Positions 7,095-15,350 of a stretch of DNA of 35,461 nucleotides are shown piece after piece (the first letter of the stretch is position 1; each line of letters begins with the position of its first letter). Location of the stretch: NCBI GenBank assembly GCA_049663805.1, contig JBATEB010000179.1, positions 1 through 35,461 of the forward strand, read 5' to 3'. The DNA is from VBDM01 sp049663805 (GTDB lineage Bacteria > Pseudomonadota > Gammaproteobacteria > Burkholderiales > SG8-39). Below the pieces are notes generated by a model. That model did no database searches and had not been told where the DNA came from. It saw only the letters and a program-made list of their open reading frames with translations. A program made the position numbers and the translations under genes.

Positions 7095-8195
7095 TCAGGC
7101 GGCCTTGAAGGCCACGCATTTTTCGGGGTGGAGTTTCAACTGGATGGGATCCCCAACGGGGGTTCGAAGAGACGGATGGCAGCGCGAAAGGAGCAGGCGG
7201 CTGCCGAGCCTTACCTGGAAATCGATGAACTCTCCCAGGAAGACCTTCTGCTCGACCCGGGCCTCCCAGACGTTGCTCCCGTCGGGACGCGCCTCGGCGA
7301 GCTCGACGTCCTCGGGCCGCACCGAAAGCACCACGCGGTCTTCGCCGCGCAAGTCGTCGTCCGACCGGACTTCGACCTCGCCGAATTCGGTGCGCACTCG
7401 GAATTCTCCGGACGCGGCGCCGCGCCCGAGCACGGTGCCGTCGAGAAAATTCGTCGTCCCCACGAAGTCGGCGACGAACTGGCTGCGTGGCCGCTCGTAG
7501 ATCTCCCGCGGCGTGCCGACCTGCCGGATCCGGCCCTCGCTCATCACCGCGATCGAGTGCGAGAGCGCGAGCGCCTCGCTCTGGTCGTGAGTGACGTACA
7601 CGGTCGTAATGCGCAGCTCCCGCTGCAGGCGCTTCAGCTCGAAGCGCATGAGCTCGCGCAGCTTGGCGTCGAGATTGGAGAGCGGCTCATCCAGAAGGAG
7701 CAACTGCGGCTCCATCACGAGGGCGCGCGCGAGCGCAAGCCGCTGCTGCTGCCCGCCGGAGAGCTTGGTCGCCTCGCGATCGGCGAGCTCGTCGAGCTGA
7801 ACCGCCGAAAGCACGCGGTGCACTTTGTCGCGTATCTCTTTCCTGGAAAACCTGCGGTCGCCGACTTCCAGCGGGAAGGCGGCGTTGCGGAAGACGTTCA
7901 TGTGCGGCCAGATGGCGTAGGACTGAAACACCATGCCGAATCCGCGACGATTGGGGGCGACGAAGACGCCCTGGTTCGAGGAGTAGACGACACGGTCGTT
8001 GACGCTGATCTCGCCGACGCGCGGGCGCTCGAGTCCGGCGATGGAGCGCAGCGTCGTCGTCTTGCCGCAGCCGCTCGGCCCCAGCAGCGTGAACAGCTTT
8101 CCTTCGGGTACCTCGAAGCTGACGTCCTGCGCGGCCTTGACGACCTGGCCCAGCTCGTTCGGATACTCGGTGGACAGTCCCTGGACTTTCAGCAC
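7095..8195 (-). CDS. ABC transporter ATP-binding protein
   Basis: A 366-residue ATPase of the FbpC/PotA-like class, which energises the permease at 8203-9945 from the cytoplasmic face. Walker A is GPSGCGKTT (39-47), the Q-loop glutamine is about Q91, the signature is LSGGQ (145-149), Walker B is LLLLDEP (165-171) and the switch histidine is about H203. The last 130 residues or so form the TOBE-type accessory domain typical of importers. The start is a GTG codon at 8195. Its ribosome binding site (AAGGAG) overlaps the permease stop codon, so the two genes are translationally coupled. No ATG is nearby. The next gene begins 5 bp after the stop. Substrate follows the binding proteins and is unknown. 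Confidence 0.93.
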   Translation of the reverse strand: MLKVQGLSTEYPNELGQVVKAAQDVSFEVPEGKLFTLLGPSGCGKTTTLRSIAGLERPRVGEISVNDRVVYSSNQGVFVAPNRRGFGMVFQSYAIWPHMNVFRNAAFPLEVGDRRFSRKEIRDKVHRVLSAVQLDELADREATKLSGGQQQRLALARALVMEPQLLLLDEPLSNLDAKLRELMRFELKRLQRELRITTVYVTHDQSEALALSHSIAVMSEGRIRQVGTPREIYERPRSQFVADFVGTTNFLDGTVLGRGAASGEFRVRTEFGEVEVRSDDDLRGEDRVVLSVRPEDVELAEARPDGSNVWEARVEQKVFLGEFIDFQVRLGSRLLLSRCHPSLRTPVGDPIQLKLHPEKCVAFKAA

Positions 8196-8202
8196 GCGGC
8201 GA

Positions 8203-9945
8203 TCACTCCTTGACGCCGAATTGCTTGCCCAGCCACTGCGCGACCATCACCAGGACGAACAGCGCCAGGATGAACAGCACGCCCAGCGCCGAGAGCTCGA
8301 CGTACTGGCCGTTTTCCCACAGCTCCCATATGGTGATCGACAGGACCTCGGTGCCGGGGCTGTAGAGCAGGATCGAGCTCGAGAGCTCGCGGATCGATAC
8401 GATCATCACGTAGATCCAGCCGGCGACCAGTCCCGGCTTGAGCAGCGGCAGGATGATGCGGCGGAACGTCGTTCCCCAGGAGGCGCCGCTCATCGCCGCG
8501 GACTCCTCCAGCTCCCTGTGGATCTGCAGCATCGAGGTGGTGTTGTAGCGCAGGCCGTAGGGCATGAAGCGGGTCACGTAGGCGATGAACATGATCCATA
8601 TGGTCCCGTAGACGCCGATGTCGAAGTTCAGATAGAAGATCATGATCGACAGGCCGAGCACCAGCCCGGGAAACACCATCGGCAGCGAGGCGAGGTTGTC
8701 GAGCAGCCAGCGGCCCGGGATCCTGGTCCTGACGACGATCCAGCAGATCACGGAAGTCACCAGCATGATCACCGTCGCGCTGCCGAGGGACAGGATCAGC
8801 GTGTTCCATACGGAGCGCAGGATGTTGGGATAGGTGAAGATGAAGCGGTACGGGTCGAGCGTGAGATGCTGCAGCGCCTGCCAGGAGGGCACGGAGTAGA
8901 ACCTCTGGAGCGAGGACCACAGGAGCACCAGGAAGGGCAGGACGACGATCAGCAGGAAGTAGGCGATGAAGATCGCGGCGGCGAACCAGCGCCAGGCCCC
9001 GAGATCGATCTGCCGCGGCCGAAAACCCTTGCCGGTCATGGTCGCGTACTTGTTGCCGTGGCTGGACAGGCGCGACACGAAGTAGACGCCGATCGTCGTG
9101 ATCACCAGCAGGGTCATCGCGTACGCGGAGGCGAGCCCGATCTGGCTGGGATAGCGGTGCACCGCCTGGTAGATCGCGGACGTGAACACGTGGATGCCGA
9201 CCGGCAGCCCGAGCAGGGCGGGCACTTCGAAGGACTCGATCGCGCGCACGCACAGGATCAGCAGCGTGGCGAGGATCGCCGGCCAGGTGAGCTTCAGGGT
9301 GACCCGCCAGGCGACCTGGAAGATGTTGGCGCCGCTCATGGTCGCCGACTCCTCCAGCGAAGGATCCATCGAGCGAAAGGCGGCGGTCATGAGGAGGAAC
9401 GCCATGGGAGAATAGTGCAGGCCCTCCACCCAGATCATTCCTCCCAGCGAATAAACGTTGAACGGCGGCCCCTCCAGCCCGAGCGCGTTCTGCAGCACCA
9501 GGTTGATGATCCCGATCTTGGGACTGCCGAGCAGGATCCACGCCACGGTGAAGAGGATCCCGGGAATGATCAGCGGAATGATCGACAAGGCGAAGAACAG
9601 CGCCTTGAAAGGCGTGTTGGTGCGCTCGTTCATCCAGGCGAGCGCCGTCCCCACGAAGAAGGCGAAGAGCGCCGCACCCGAGGCGAACTTGAGCGAATTC
9701 CAGAAGAGCCGCAGGGTCTCGGTGCTGCTGTAGGCCGAGGTGTAGTTACCCAGCGTGAACTCGGCCGCCTTGGCCGCGCTCCGCGGGGTGAAGAAGCTCT
9801 GCCACACGAGAAACGCGAGCGGGATCACCGCGATGTAGAACGTCAGGGCCACGCACACCCCGATCACGACCCACTTCCAGTCGAACAGGCGGTGCGGCGC
9901 GGCCGGGGCCGCGGTGCCCATCGCGGGATAACCCGCCGCCTGCAT
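8203..9945 (-). CDS. ABC transporter permease, fused double-domain (FbpB type)
   Basis: A 580-residue inner-membrane permease with two binding-protein-dependent transport domains in one chain. Each has its own EAA loop for docking the ATPase: EESATMSGAN at about residues 199-208 and EESAAMSGAS at about 480-489. About 12 hydrophobic segments can be seen, the first at about residues 25-50. The fused layout is usual for Fe3+/thiamine/phosphonate-type importers of about 550-580 residues, so the protein is complete. The ATG at 9945 has an excellent ribosome binding site (AGGAGG). It is the first gene of the permease-ATPase-thiamine-enzyme-dehydrogenase run. Upstream lies the operator motif shared with the porin. 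The cognate binding proteins are probably those at 599-2777. Confidence 0.93.
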   Translation of the reverse strand: MQAAGYPAMGTAAPAAPHRLFDWKWVVIGVCVALTFYIAVIPLAFLVWQSFFTPRSAAKAAEFTLGNYTSAYSSTETLRLFWNSLKFASGAALFAFFVGTALAWMNERTNTPFKALFFALSIIPLIIPGILFTVAWILLGSPKIGIINLVLQNALGLEGPPFNVYSLGGMIWVEGLHYSPMAFLLMTAAFRSMDPSLEESATMSGANIFQVAWRVTLKLTWPAILATLLILCVRAIESFEVPALLGLPVGIHVFTSAIYQAVHRYPSQIGLASAYAMTLLVITTIGVYFVSRLSSHGNKYATMTGKGFRPRQIDLGAWRWFAAAIFIAYFLLIVVLPFLVLLWSSLQRFYSVPSWQALQHLTLDPYRFIFTYPNILRSVWNTLILSLGSATVIMLVTSVICWIVVRTRIPGRWLLDNLASLPMVFPGLVLGLSIMIFYLNFDIGVYGTIWIMFIAYVTRFMPYGLRYNTTSMLQIHRELEESAAMSGASWGTTFRRIILPLLKPGLVAGWIYVMIVSIRELSSSILLYSPGTEVLSITIWELWENGQYVELSALGVLFILALFVLVMVAQWLGKQFGVKE

Positions 9946-9972
9946 CTGCTCCTCCTGGTGAAATGCGCCGCC

Positions 9973-10020
9973 GTTCCGGATCCGGCCGGCGCGCCGCCGT
10001 GCGTTCCCTTATCCGGAACG
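9973..10020 (-). promoter_or_regulatory. Candidate operator, CGTTCC-N7-GGAACG
   Basis: A perfect 6-bp palindrome with a seven-base spacer (10002-10020), plus an upstream-oriented copy GTTCCGGAT (9973-9981) that is the inverse of ATCCGGAAC (10011-10019). It lies 28-75 bp before the permease start. It matches the motif upstream of the porin (4288-4324). Confidence 0.5.
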
Positions 10021-10160
10021 ACGGTCCTCTACGGCGATGCGGCGCAATCTATCAACCGTACCTCGTCGTGTCAACGAAACGCAGGCGAATACGCGCATGC
10101 TTTCTTCCCGCCGCGACCGCCGGCCGGACGGAGCCGCCCGGCTCGAGCGAAGTTGGAGGA

Positions 10161-10191
10161 GCGGCTCGCCGCGGTGTCGCCGGCGAGCCGC
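10161..10191 (-). terminator. GC hairpin after the molybdenum hydroxylase operon
   Basis: An 11-bp perfect stem (GCGGCTCGCCG/CGGCGAGCCGC) with a 9-base loop starts 6 bp after the stop codon of the molybdopterin subunit gene. No T-run follows, so it may act as a terminator with Rho or as an RNA-stabilising 3' hairpin. Confidence 0.55.
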
Positions 10192-10196
10192 CCCCT

Positions 10197-12422
10197 TCAG
10201 GCGAGGGCCTTCTTCACGCGCGCGGGCGTCATGGGGAGATGCCGCAGCCGCTTCCCGGTCAGCTCGAATACGGCGTTGGCGATGGCGGGAGCCACCGTGA
10301 CGACGCCGATCTCGCCCATGCCGGTGGGCGGCTCCCGGGTTTCCACGATGCGTGTGTGAATTTCCGGCATGTCGCTCATGCGCAGCACCCGGTAATCGTG
10401 GAAATTCGATTGCTGCGGCGCCCCGCCCTTGATGGTCAGCTCCTCGATGAGCGCCGCGCTCAGACCGTAGACGACGGCGCTCTCCAGCTGCGCGTGCACG
10501 TGATCGGGCTGGATGACGATGCCGGGATCGACCGCAATCCAGTAGTGGTGCACCTTGATCTTCCCCGAGCGCCGCTCCACCGATACCTCGGCGATGCCGG
10601 CCGACAGGCTGTCGTGATACTCGGAGAACGCAATGCCCATCCCCCGGCCTTCGCGCGTGCGGCCCCAGTCCGCCATGTCGGCGACGGCGCGGATCACGGC
10701 GTTTGCCCGCGGGTGGTCCCGGGTCAGCTCCAGGCGCAGCGCGAACGGATCGACCCCTTTGGCAAACGCGAGCTCGTCGAGGAAGGACTCGCTGGCGAAC
10801 TTGTTGTAGCCGGACCCGATTCCCCGCCAGGCGTGCACGCGCATGCCGCGAATTTCGCGTACTACGTCGGCGAGCATGTTCGGTATGCCGTAGAAGGGCT
10901 GCTCGAGGCCGCGCATTCCGATGATGTCCTTGCCCCCCGTCGCCTTGAAGCGCGGCGGCGCCGCGACGGCGTCGACGTTCTCGGACACCAGGCGATGATG
11001 CCAACCGACGATGTTGTTGTCCGCATCCAGGCCCGCCTTGACGATGTGGTGGGTCATCGGCCGGGGCCGCGCCGCCGCCAGATCGTCTTCTCGGGTGAGC
11101 AGCAGCTTGACCGGCTTCTTGGTGATGTTCGAAAGCACGACCGCCTGGGCGACCGCGTCGGGCCAGATGCGCCGGCCGTAGCCGCCGCCCAGCAGTTGCT
11201 GATGCACCCGTATCTTGTCGGGCGTGGTTTTCAGCACTTGCGAAGCGACGAAGGCGGCGAGCGCATTCGACTGCGTCCCGGTCCAGATTTCGGCCGACTT
11301 CCCGTCCTCGGCGACCTTCGCGACGCAGTTCATCGGTTCCATCTGCGCGTGGTAGCAGTGCTCGGACGAGTACGTCGCTTCGATCACCTTCGCCGACCTG
11401 CCGAGCGCGGCGCCGGCGTCCCCTTTCTTGAACCACTCCATCGCCTTCGCGTTCGGGTCGCGGCCGTGCCGGGCGTACTCCGCCATGGCTTTCCCGGAGT
11501 CGAACTTCGCTGCCGCCGCGCCCGACTTGTTCCAGGTCACCTTGAGCGCAGCGCGCCCCGCGCGCGTCGCCTCGACGGTGTCGCCGAGAACCGCGACGCC
11601 GAACGGCAGCGGGATCACCTTGACCACGCCGCGCACCTTCATCGCGGCCGCGGCGTCGACCTTCTCCGGCTTCGCGCCTTCGACGGGCGACTCCAGCACC
11701 GCGGCATACACCATGCCCGGCACCTGCACGTCGATGCCGTAGCGCGCGCTGCCGTTGACCTTGCTCGGGACGTCGACGCGCCCGATGTCCTTGCGCCCGA
11801 TCAGACGGAACTCGGCGGGATTCTTGAGATCGTTTTCCCCGACCTGCGGAAGCGCGGCGGGCACGTTCGCGAAGGAGGCGACCTCGCCGTAGGCCATCCG
11901 CCGTCCGGATTTCCGGTGCACCACCACGCTGGGCTCGGTCGAGAGCTCGCCGACGGGAACGTTCCAGCGTTGCGCGGCGTTGTCGAGGAGCACGCGCCGC
12001 GCCTGGGCGCCCGCCATTCTGAGCGGCGTGTAGTAGCCGGCCACCGAGACGCTGGCGGCGGTCAGCTGCAGCCCGTTGAACAGCGGGTGCGGGTTGCCGT
12101 AGATCTTCGGAATCGGCGGGGCGAACTCCATCCTGACCTTCGACCAGTCGGCATCGAGCTCTTCCGCGAGAATCAGCGGCAGCGAGGTCATCACGCCCTG
12201 TCCCATCTCCGCCGCGGGCACCATGACCGTAATCGCGTCGTCCGCGCCGATCGTGACCCAGGCGTTCATTCTCGTGCTCTGCCCGGCGGCGAGCGCCTCG
12301 CCCACGCGCCCGACGAGCGCCCCGCCGAGCGTGAAAGAAAAGCTCAACCCGCCGACACCGGCGATGAAGCCGCGGCGGCTGATCTGCGTGTCCAGAATTC
12401 CCATGCTGGTTCGATCGGCCAT
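10197..12422 (-). CDS. Xanthine dehydrogenase-family molybdopterin-binding subunit (IorB-like)
   Basis: A 741-residue large subunit of a molybdenum hydroxylase, close in layout to isoquinoline 1-oxidoreductase beta subunit and related periplasmic aldehyde or heterocycle oxidases. A Tat signal is clear: SRRGFIAG (R16-R17), a hydrophobic stretch and an AxA site near residue 46. The enzyme should therefore be folded with its cofactor and exported. The catalytic glutamate is probably E704 in GMGEIG near the C-terminus, as in the family. Such enzymes hydroxylate a carbon next to N or an aldehyde carbon with water. The gene starts 3 bp after the stop of the [2Fe-2S] subunit gene. No FAD subunit, cytochrome or MoCo-insertion chaperone gene is adjacent. 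Exact substrate unknown. Confidence 0.9.
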   Translation of the reverse strand: MADRTSMGILDTQISRRGFIAGVGGLSFSFTLGGALVGRVGEALAAGQSTRMNAWVTIGADDAITVMVPAAEMGQGVMTSLPLILAEELDADWSKVRMEFAPPIPKIYGNPHPLFNGLQLTAASVSVAGYYTPLRMAGAQARRVLLDNAAQRWNVPVGELSTEPSVVVHRKSGRRMAYGEVASFANVPAALPQVGENDLKNPAEFRLIGRKDIGRVDVPSKVNGSARYGIDVQVPGMVYAAVLESPVEGAKPEKVDAAAAMKVRGVVKVIPLPFGVAVLGDTVEATRAGRAALKVTWNKSGAAAAKFDSGKAMAEYARHGRDPNAKAMEWFKKGDAGAALGRSAKVIEATYSSEHCYHAQMEPMNCVAKVAEDGKSAEIWTGTQSNALAAFVASQVLKTTPDKIRVHQQLLGGGYGRRIWPDAVAQAVVLSNITKKPVKLLLTREDDLAAARPRPMTHHIVKAGLDADNNIVGWHHRLVSENVDAVAAPPRFKATGGKDIIGMRGLEQPFYGIPNMLADVVREIRGMRVHAWRGIGSGYNKFASESFLDELAFAKGVDPFALRLELTRDHPRANAVIRAVADMADWGRTREGRGMGIAFSEYHDSLSAGIAEVSVERRSGKIKVHHYWIAVDPGIVIQPDHVHAQLESAVVYGLSAALIEELTIKGGAPQQSNFHDYRVLRMSDMPEIHTRIVETREPPTGMGEIGVVTVAPAIANAVFELTGKRLRHLPMTPARVKKALA

Positions 12423-12425
12423 GGC

Positions 12426-12881
12426 TCAAGCCTCCTTCACCGCGCGCTCGATCGCGCGCACGATCCGCGGATAAGTTCCGCAGCGGCAGATGTTGCCGTC
12501 CATGTGCGCGACGATCTGCCTGCGCGAGGGCTTCGGGTTCTTCGCGAGCAGCGACGCCGCCTGCATGATCTGTCCGGACTGGCAGTAGCCGCACTGCGGC
12601 ACCTGCTCCGCGACCCATGCCTTCTGCAGCGGGTGATCGCCGTTCGCCGACAGACCTTCGATGGTGGTCACCTTCCTCGCGCCGACCTTGCCGAGCGGCG
12701 TCTGGCAGGAACGAACGGCGGCGCCGTCCAGATGCACCGTGCAGGCGCCGCACAGGCCGGAGCCGCAGCCGAATTTGGTGCCGGTGAGCTTGAGATGCTC
12801 GCGCACCACCCAGAGCAGCGGCGTATCGGGCGCGGCATCGACCGTGACGGCCTTGCCGTTGACTGAAATGGAAACTGACAT
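12426..12881 (-). CDS. (2Fe-2S)-binding subunit of molybdenum hydroxylase (IorA-like)
   Basis: A 151-residue electron-transfer subunit. The N-terminal plant-ferredoxin cluster has C39, C44, C47 and C59 (GCGSGLCGACTV). The C-terminal four-helix domain has the second cluster with C97, C100, C132 and C134 (CGYCQSG and CRCG). Both clusters are complete. It passes electrons from the molybdenum centre in the neighbouring large subunit and would travel with it through the Tat system, having no signal of its own. The frame is open for 17 more codons upstream, but ATG 12881 is chosen because AAGGAGGAG precedes it and the protein then begins as in the family. First gene of a two-gene operon. A decayed relative of this gene lies at 19600-19694. 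Confidence 0.93.
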   Translation of the reverse strand: MSVSISVNGKAVTVDAAPDTPLLWVVREHLKLTGTKFGCGSGLCGACTVHLDGAAVRSCQTPLGKVGARKVTTIEGLSANGDHPLQKAWVAEQVPQCGYCQSGQIMQAASLLAKNPKPSRRQIVAHMDGNICRCGTYPRIVRAIERAVKEA

Positions 12882-13055
12882 TGACTCCTCCTTGAACATG
12901 CGTCGCGCGTTGAACGAACGCGGAACGGACACGATAGAGCACCTCTGCCGCCAAAATCAATCCCGCGCCCGCTCGCAGGGCGTCTCGCGGGCGGGTCCGG
13001 CAGCGGCGGGGGGGGGCGTGATGCGCCGCACCAAGCGGCATCTACCGCCGAAGAA

Positions 13056-15341
13056 TCAAGTGACTTGCAGCTCGATATCCCGCAGCACCGGATCGTCGGC
13101 CCGGGCCACCTCGTTCTCGACGAGCGCGCCGCACCCCGGGCAGTAGAACTGCCGGAACACGGGGCGGCCGTCGATGTAGCGCTTCCAGTCGCCGATGTTG
13201 GGGTTCGCGACCTCGATGTCGCGCTCCTCCATGACGCAGTGCGCCTTGTAGTTGTCGCGGACGGAGCCGAGATCGGCCGCGCATTTCGCGCAGGCGCAAC
13301 GCAGCGCGCCGTTCTCTTTCCGGACGTCGAGGTTTTCGGTCGCGTTGGATACCACCGCGCCGGCGAGCTTGCGCACCGAGCCGTCCCTGCGGACCCTCGC
13401 CGCGCGCCGCTCGCCGCGCAACTCCTCCGTCGCGTTCGGGTCGAGTGCGCCCTCTTCGCCGATGACCACGCCGTAGATCTCCCGCGCCGCTTCGCGCGAG
13501 ACCGCCCGGCTCTCGGTGACGTCCGCGCGCACGCGCTGCGGATCGCGCTCGCCCGGATCGCCGTAGCCCGCCGCCGCCGACCAGATCACCGCGTACGCAT
13601 CGGCGGGATCCTGCAGGAAGTTGCCCTGGCGCAGCTGCAGCACCTCCTCGGTGCCGCGCAACTCGCCGATGTCCCCCGGCAGATCGCTCCTCCTCATGCG
13701 CTCCCTGATATCGGTCGCGCGCACGAACTTGTAGACGTTGACGCTGCCCGGGTAGCCGCCCATCATCCCGGGCGCGGTCGGGATCGCATTGCCGGAGGAA
13801 AGCGTGTCGTGGGTGATGCGCTCGGTGCCGTGCGGAATGAAGCAGGACTCCGCGGACAAGCCTCCGCGCCATTTCCCGGCGCCGCCCGAATCGACGACTT
13901 CCTTGCGGTACAGGTACAGCACCGGGAACGACTGCTCGGTATGCTCGACGTTGGGCAGCTTGCAGATCGGGGTGCGCGACTGACCGCCGGTGCTGATGCC
14001 GTCGCCGTTCGAGAACGCGCCGATCGCCCCGCCGATCGGGTCGACGAGGATGTAGCCGTAGGGCTCGCCCCACTGGTCGGTCCCGCGAAACAGCGTCGCC
14101 GGCCACTGGCTGGTGCCGCCGATGCACATGATGTCCTTCCTCATCCCGGGATCGGCGTGGATCATCTTGGAGAGCACGTTGTACGCCGGGTAGAGGGAGA
14201 TCTCCATCGCCTGCACCGGCGCGGTCGACACCGAAGCGGGGAAGTTCGCGCAGTTGAAGGTGCCGGGCGTCGGATCGAAATCGACGTGACGCAGCGCCCC
14301 GCCGATGCAGAAGTACTGATCCCAGCACAGGAGCTGGTTGAGCGCCACCATGATCGAGCCGCGCCAGCCCGAGTAGGTGGCGTTCATCGCGCCGTCCTGC
14401 GGCGCAGTGCCGTCGTTGTCGAAGACGAGCTTTCCGCCCTTCTTCGTGAGCGTCAGGCAGACGCGGTGCGTGCGCCGGTCCCCCGGCCGGCAACACTCGA
14501 CGTAGGAGCGCTCGCGCCACACGCCGTCGGGCAGGCGCTTGAGCTTCTCGAGAAAGGCGCGCTCGCCGTTGTCGATGATGCCCTTCATCACGCCTTTCAC
14601 CACCTCCGGCCCGTAGCGGCGGATGAGCGCGAGGACGCGGTCGCGCGCGGTGATGTCGCCGGCGAGCTGCGCGCGGAAGTCGAGCGCCACCGTCTCGGGC
14701 TTGCGCGAGGAGCGCAGGTAGAACTCCTCGATGTCGCGGCGAATTTCGTTGTTCTCGACGATCTTCACCGGAGGGATGCAGATGCCCTCTTCGAAAGCGT
14801 TCTCCGCGGTACCGCAAAAGGACGAGGGGGTGATGCCGCCGATATCGTACTGGTGCAGGCAGTTGGTCACCCAGCAGAACAGTTCCCCTTTCCAGAATAC
14901 CGGGCACATCAGCATCACGTCCTGCTGGTGCGCCGCGCCCACCCAGGGATCGTTGGCGAGAAACATGTCGCCCTCGCGGATTCCCGGGTTGTCGCCGCGG
15001 TATTCGAGCGTCCACTTGACCTGCGTGTCGGTGACGCCGGACATGTACTGCATGTACGGGCCGAAATAGACGAATTCGCCGTCCTCGGTGAGGATCGAGG
15101 GGTTGAGATCGAGCGCGTACATCGCGATCGGCGACCCCGACAGGCGCTGGATCGTCACGCCGTGCTCCTCGTTCACGTGCCACAGGCTGTGGCGCAGCAC
15201 CTCGAAGGTGATCGGGTCGATTTTCTTCGCGCGCTTCGTGTGCAGCTTCAGCTTGTTCGAGATCGAAAGCTTCTTCGGCGGGACATAGCCGGTCGCGCGA
15301 CCGTCGAAGACCGTGTCTTTCATTTCGCTCACTCGCGGCAT
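13056..15341 (-). CDS. Hydantoinase B/oxoprolinase-family subunit with C-terminal cysteine-rich domain
   Basis: A 761-residue protein whose first 600 or so residues match the hydantoinase B family (IDPITFEVLRHSLW, FLANDPWVGAAHQQD, NATYSGWRGS, GTSQWPATLF). With the preceding HyuA-like subunit it would form an ATP-dependent enzyme that either opens a cyclic amide (N-methylhydantoinase, 5-oxoprolinase) or carboxylates a ketone (acetone or acetophenone carboxylase). The last 100 residues are not part of ordinary HyuB. They carry C682, C684, C687, C702 and a CPGCG pair (C734, C737), and the tail resembles the small zinc-binding gamma subunit of acetone carboxylases. This favours carboxylase over hydantoinase, by inference. 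ATG 15341 is 9 bp after the upstream gene, with AGAGG before it; M7 (15323) is an alternative start. Confidence 0.88.
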   Translation of the reverse strand: MPRVSEMKDTVFDGRATGYVPPKKLSISNKLKLHTKRAKKIDPITFEVLRHSLWHVNEEHGVTIQRLSGSPIAMYALDLNPSILTEDGEFVYFGPYMQYMSGVTDTQVKWTLEYRGDNPGIREGDMFLANDPWVGAAHQQDVMLMCPVFWKGELFCWVTNCLHQYDIGGITPSSFCGTAENAFEEGICIPPVKIVENNEIRRDIEEFYLRSSRKPETVALDFRAQLAGDITARDRVLALIRRYGPEVVKGVMKGIIDNGERAFLEKLKRLPDGVWRERSYVECCRPGDRRTHRVCLTLTKKGGKLVFDNDGTAPQDGAMNATYSGWRGSIMVALNQLLCWDQYFCIGGALRHVDFDPTPGTFNCANFPASVSTAPVQAMEISLYPAYNVLSKMIHADPGMRKDIMCIGGTSQWPATLFRGTDQWGEPYGYILVDPIGGAIGAFSNGDGISTGGQSRTPICKLPNVEHTEQSFPVLYLYRKEVVDSGGAGKWRGGLSAESCFIPHGTERITHDTLSSGNAIPTAPGMMGGYPGSVNVYKFVRATDIRERMRRSDLPGDIGELRGTEEVLQLRQGNFLQDPADAYAVIWSAAAGYGDPGERDPQRVRADVTESRAVSREAAREIYGVVIGEEGALDPNATEELRGERRAARVRRDGSVRKLAGAVVSNATENLDVRKENGALRCACAKCAADLGSVRDNYKAHCVMEERDIEVANPNIGDWKRYIDGRPVFRQFYCPGCGALVENEVARADDPVLRDIELQVT

Positions 15342-15350
15342 GTCGGCCTC

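Noticed and set aside
9963..13041. Very long open frames on both strands over the molybdenum hydroxylase genes
   Set aside because: The true genes have complete Tat, cysteine and active-site motifs in another frame. The long frames are low-complexity shadows caused by high GC.
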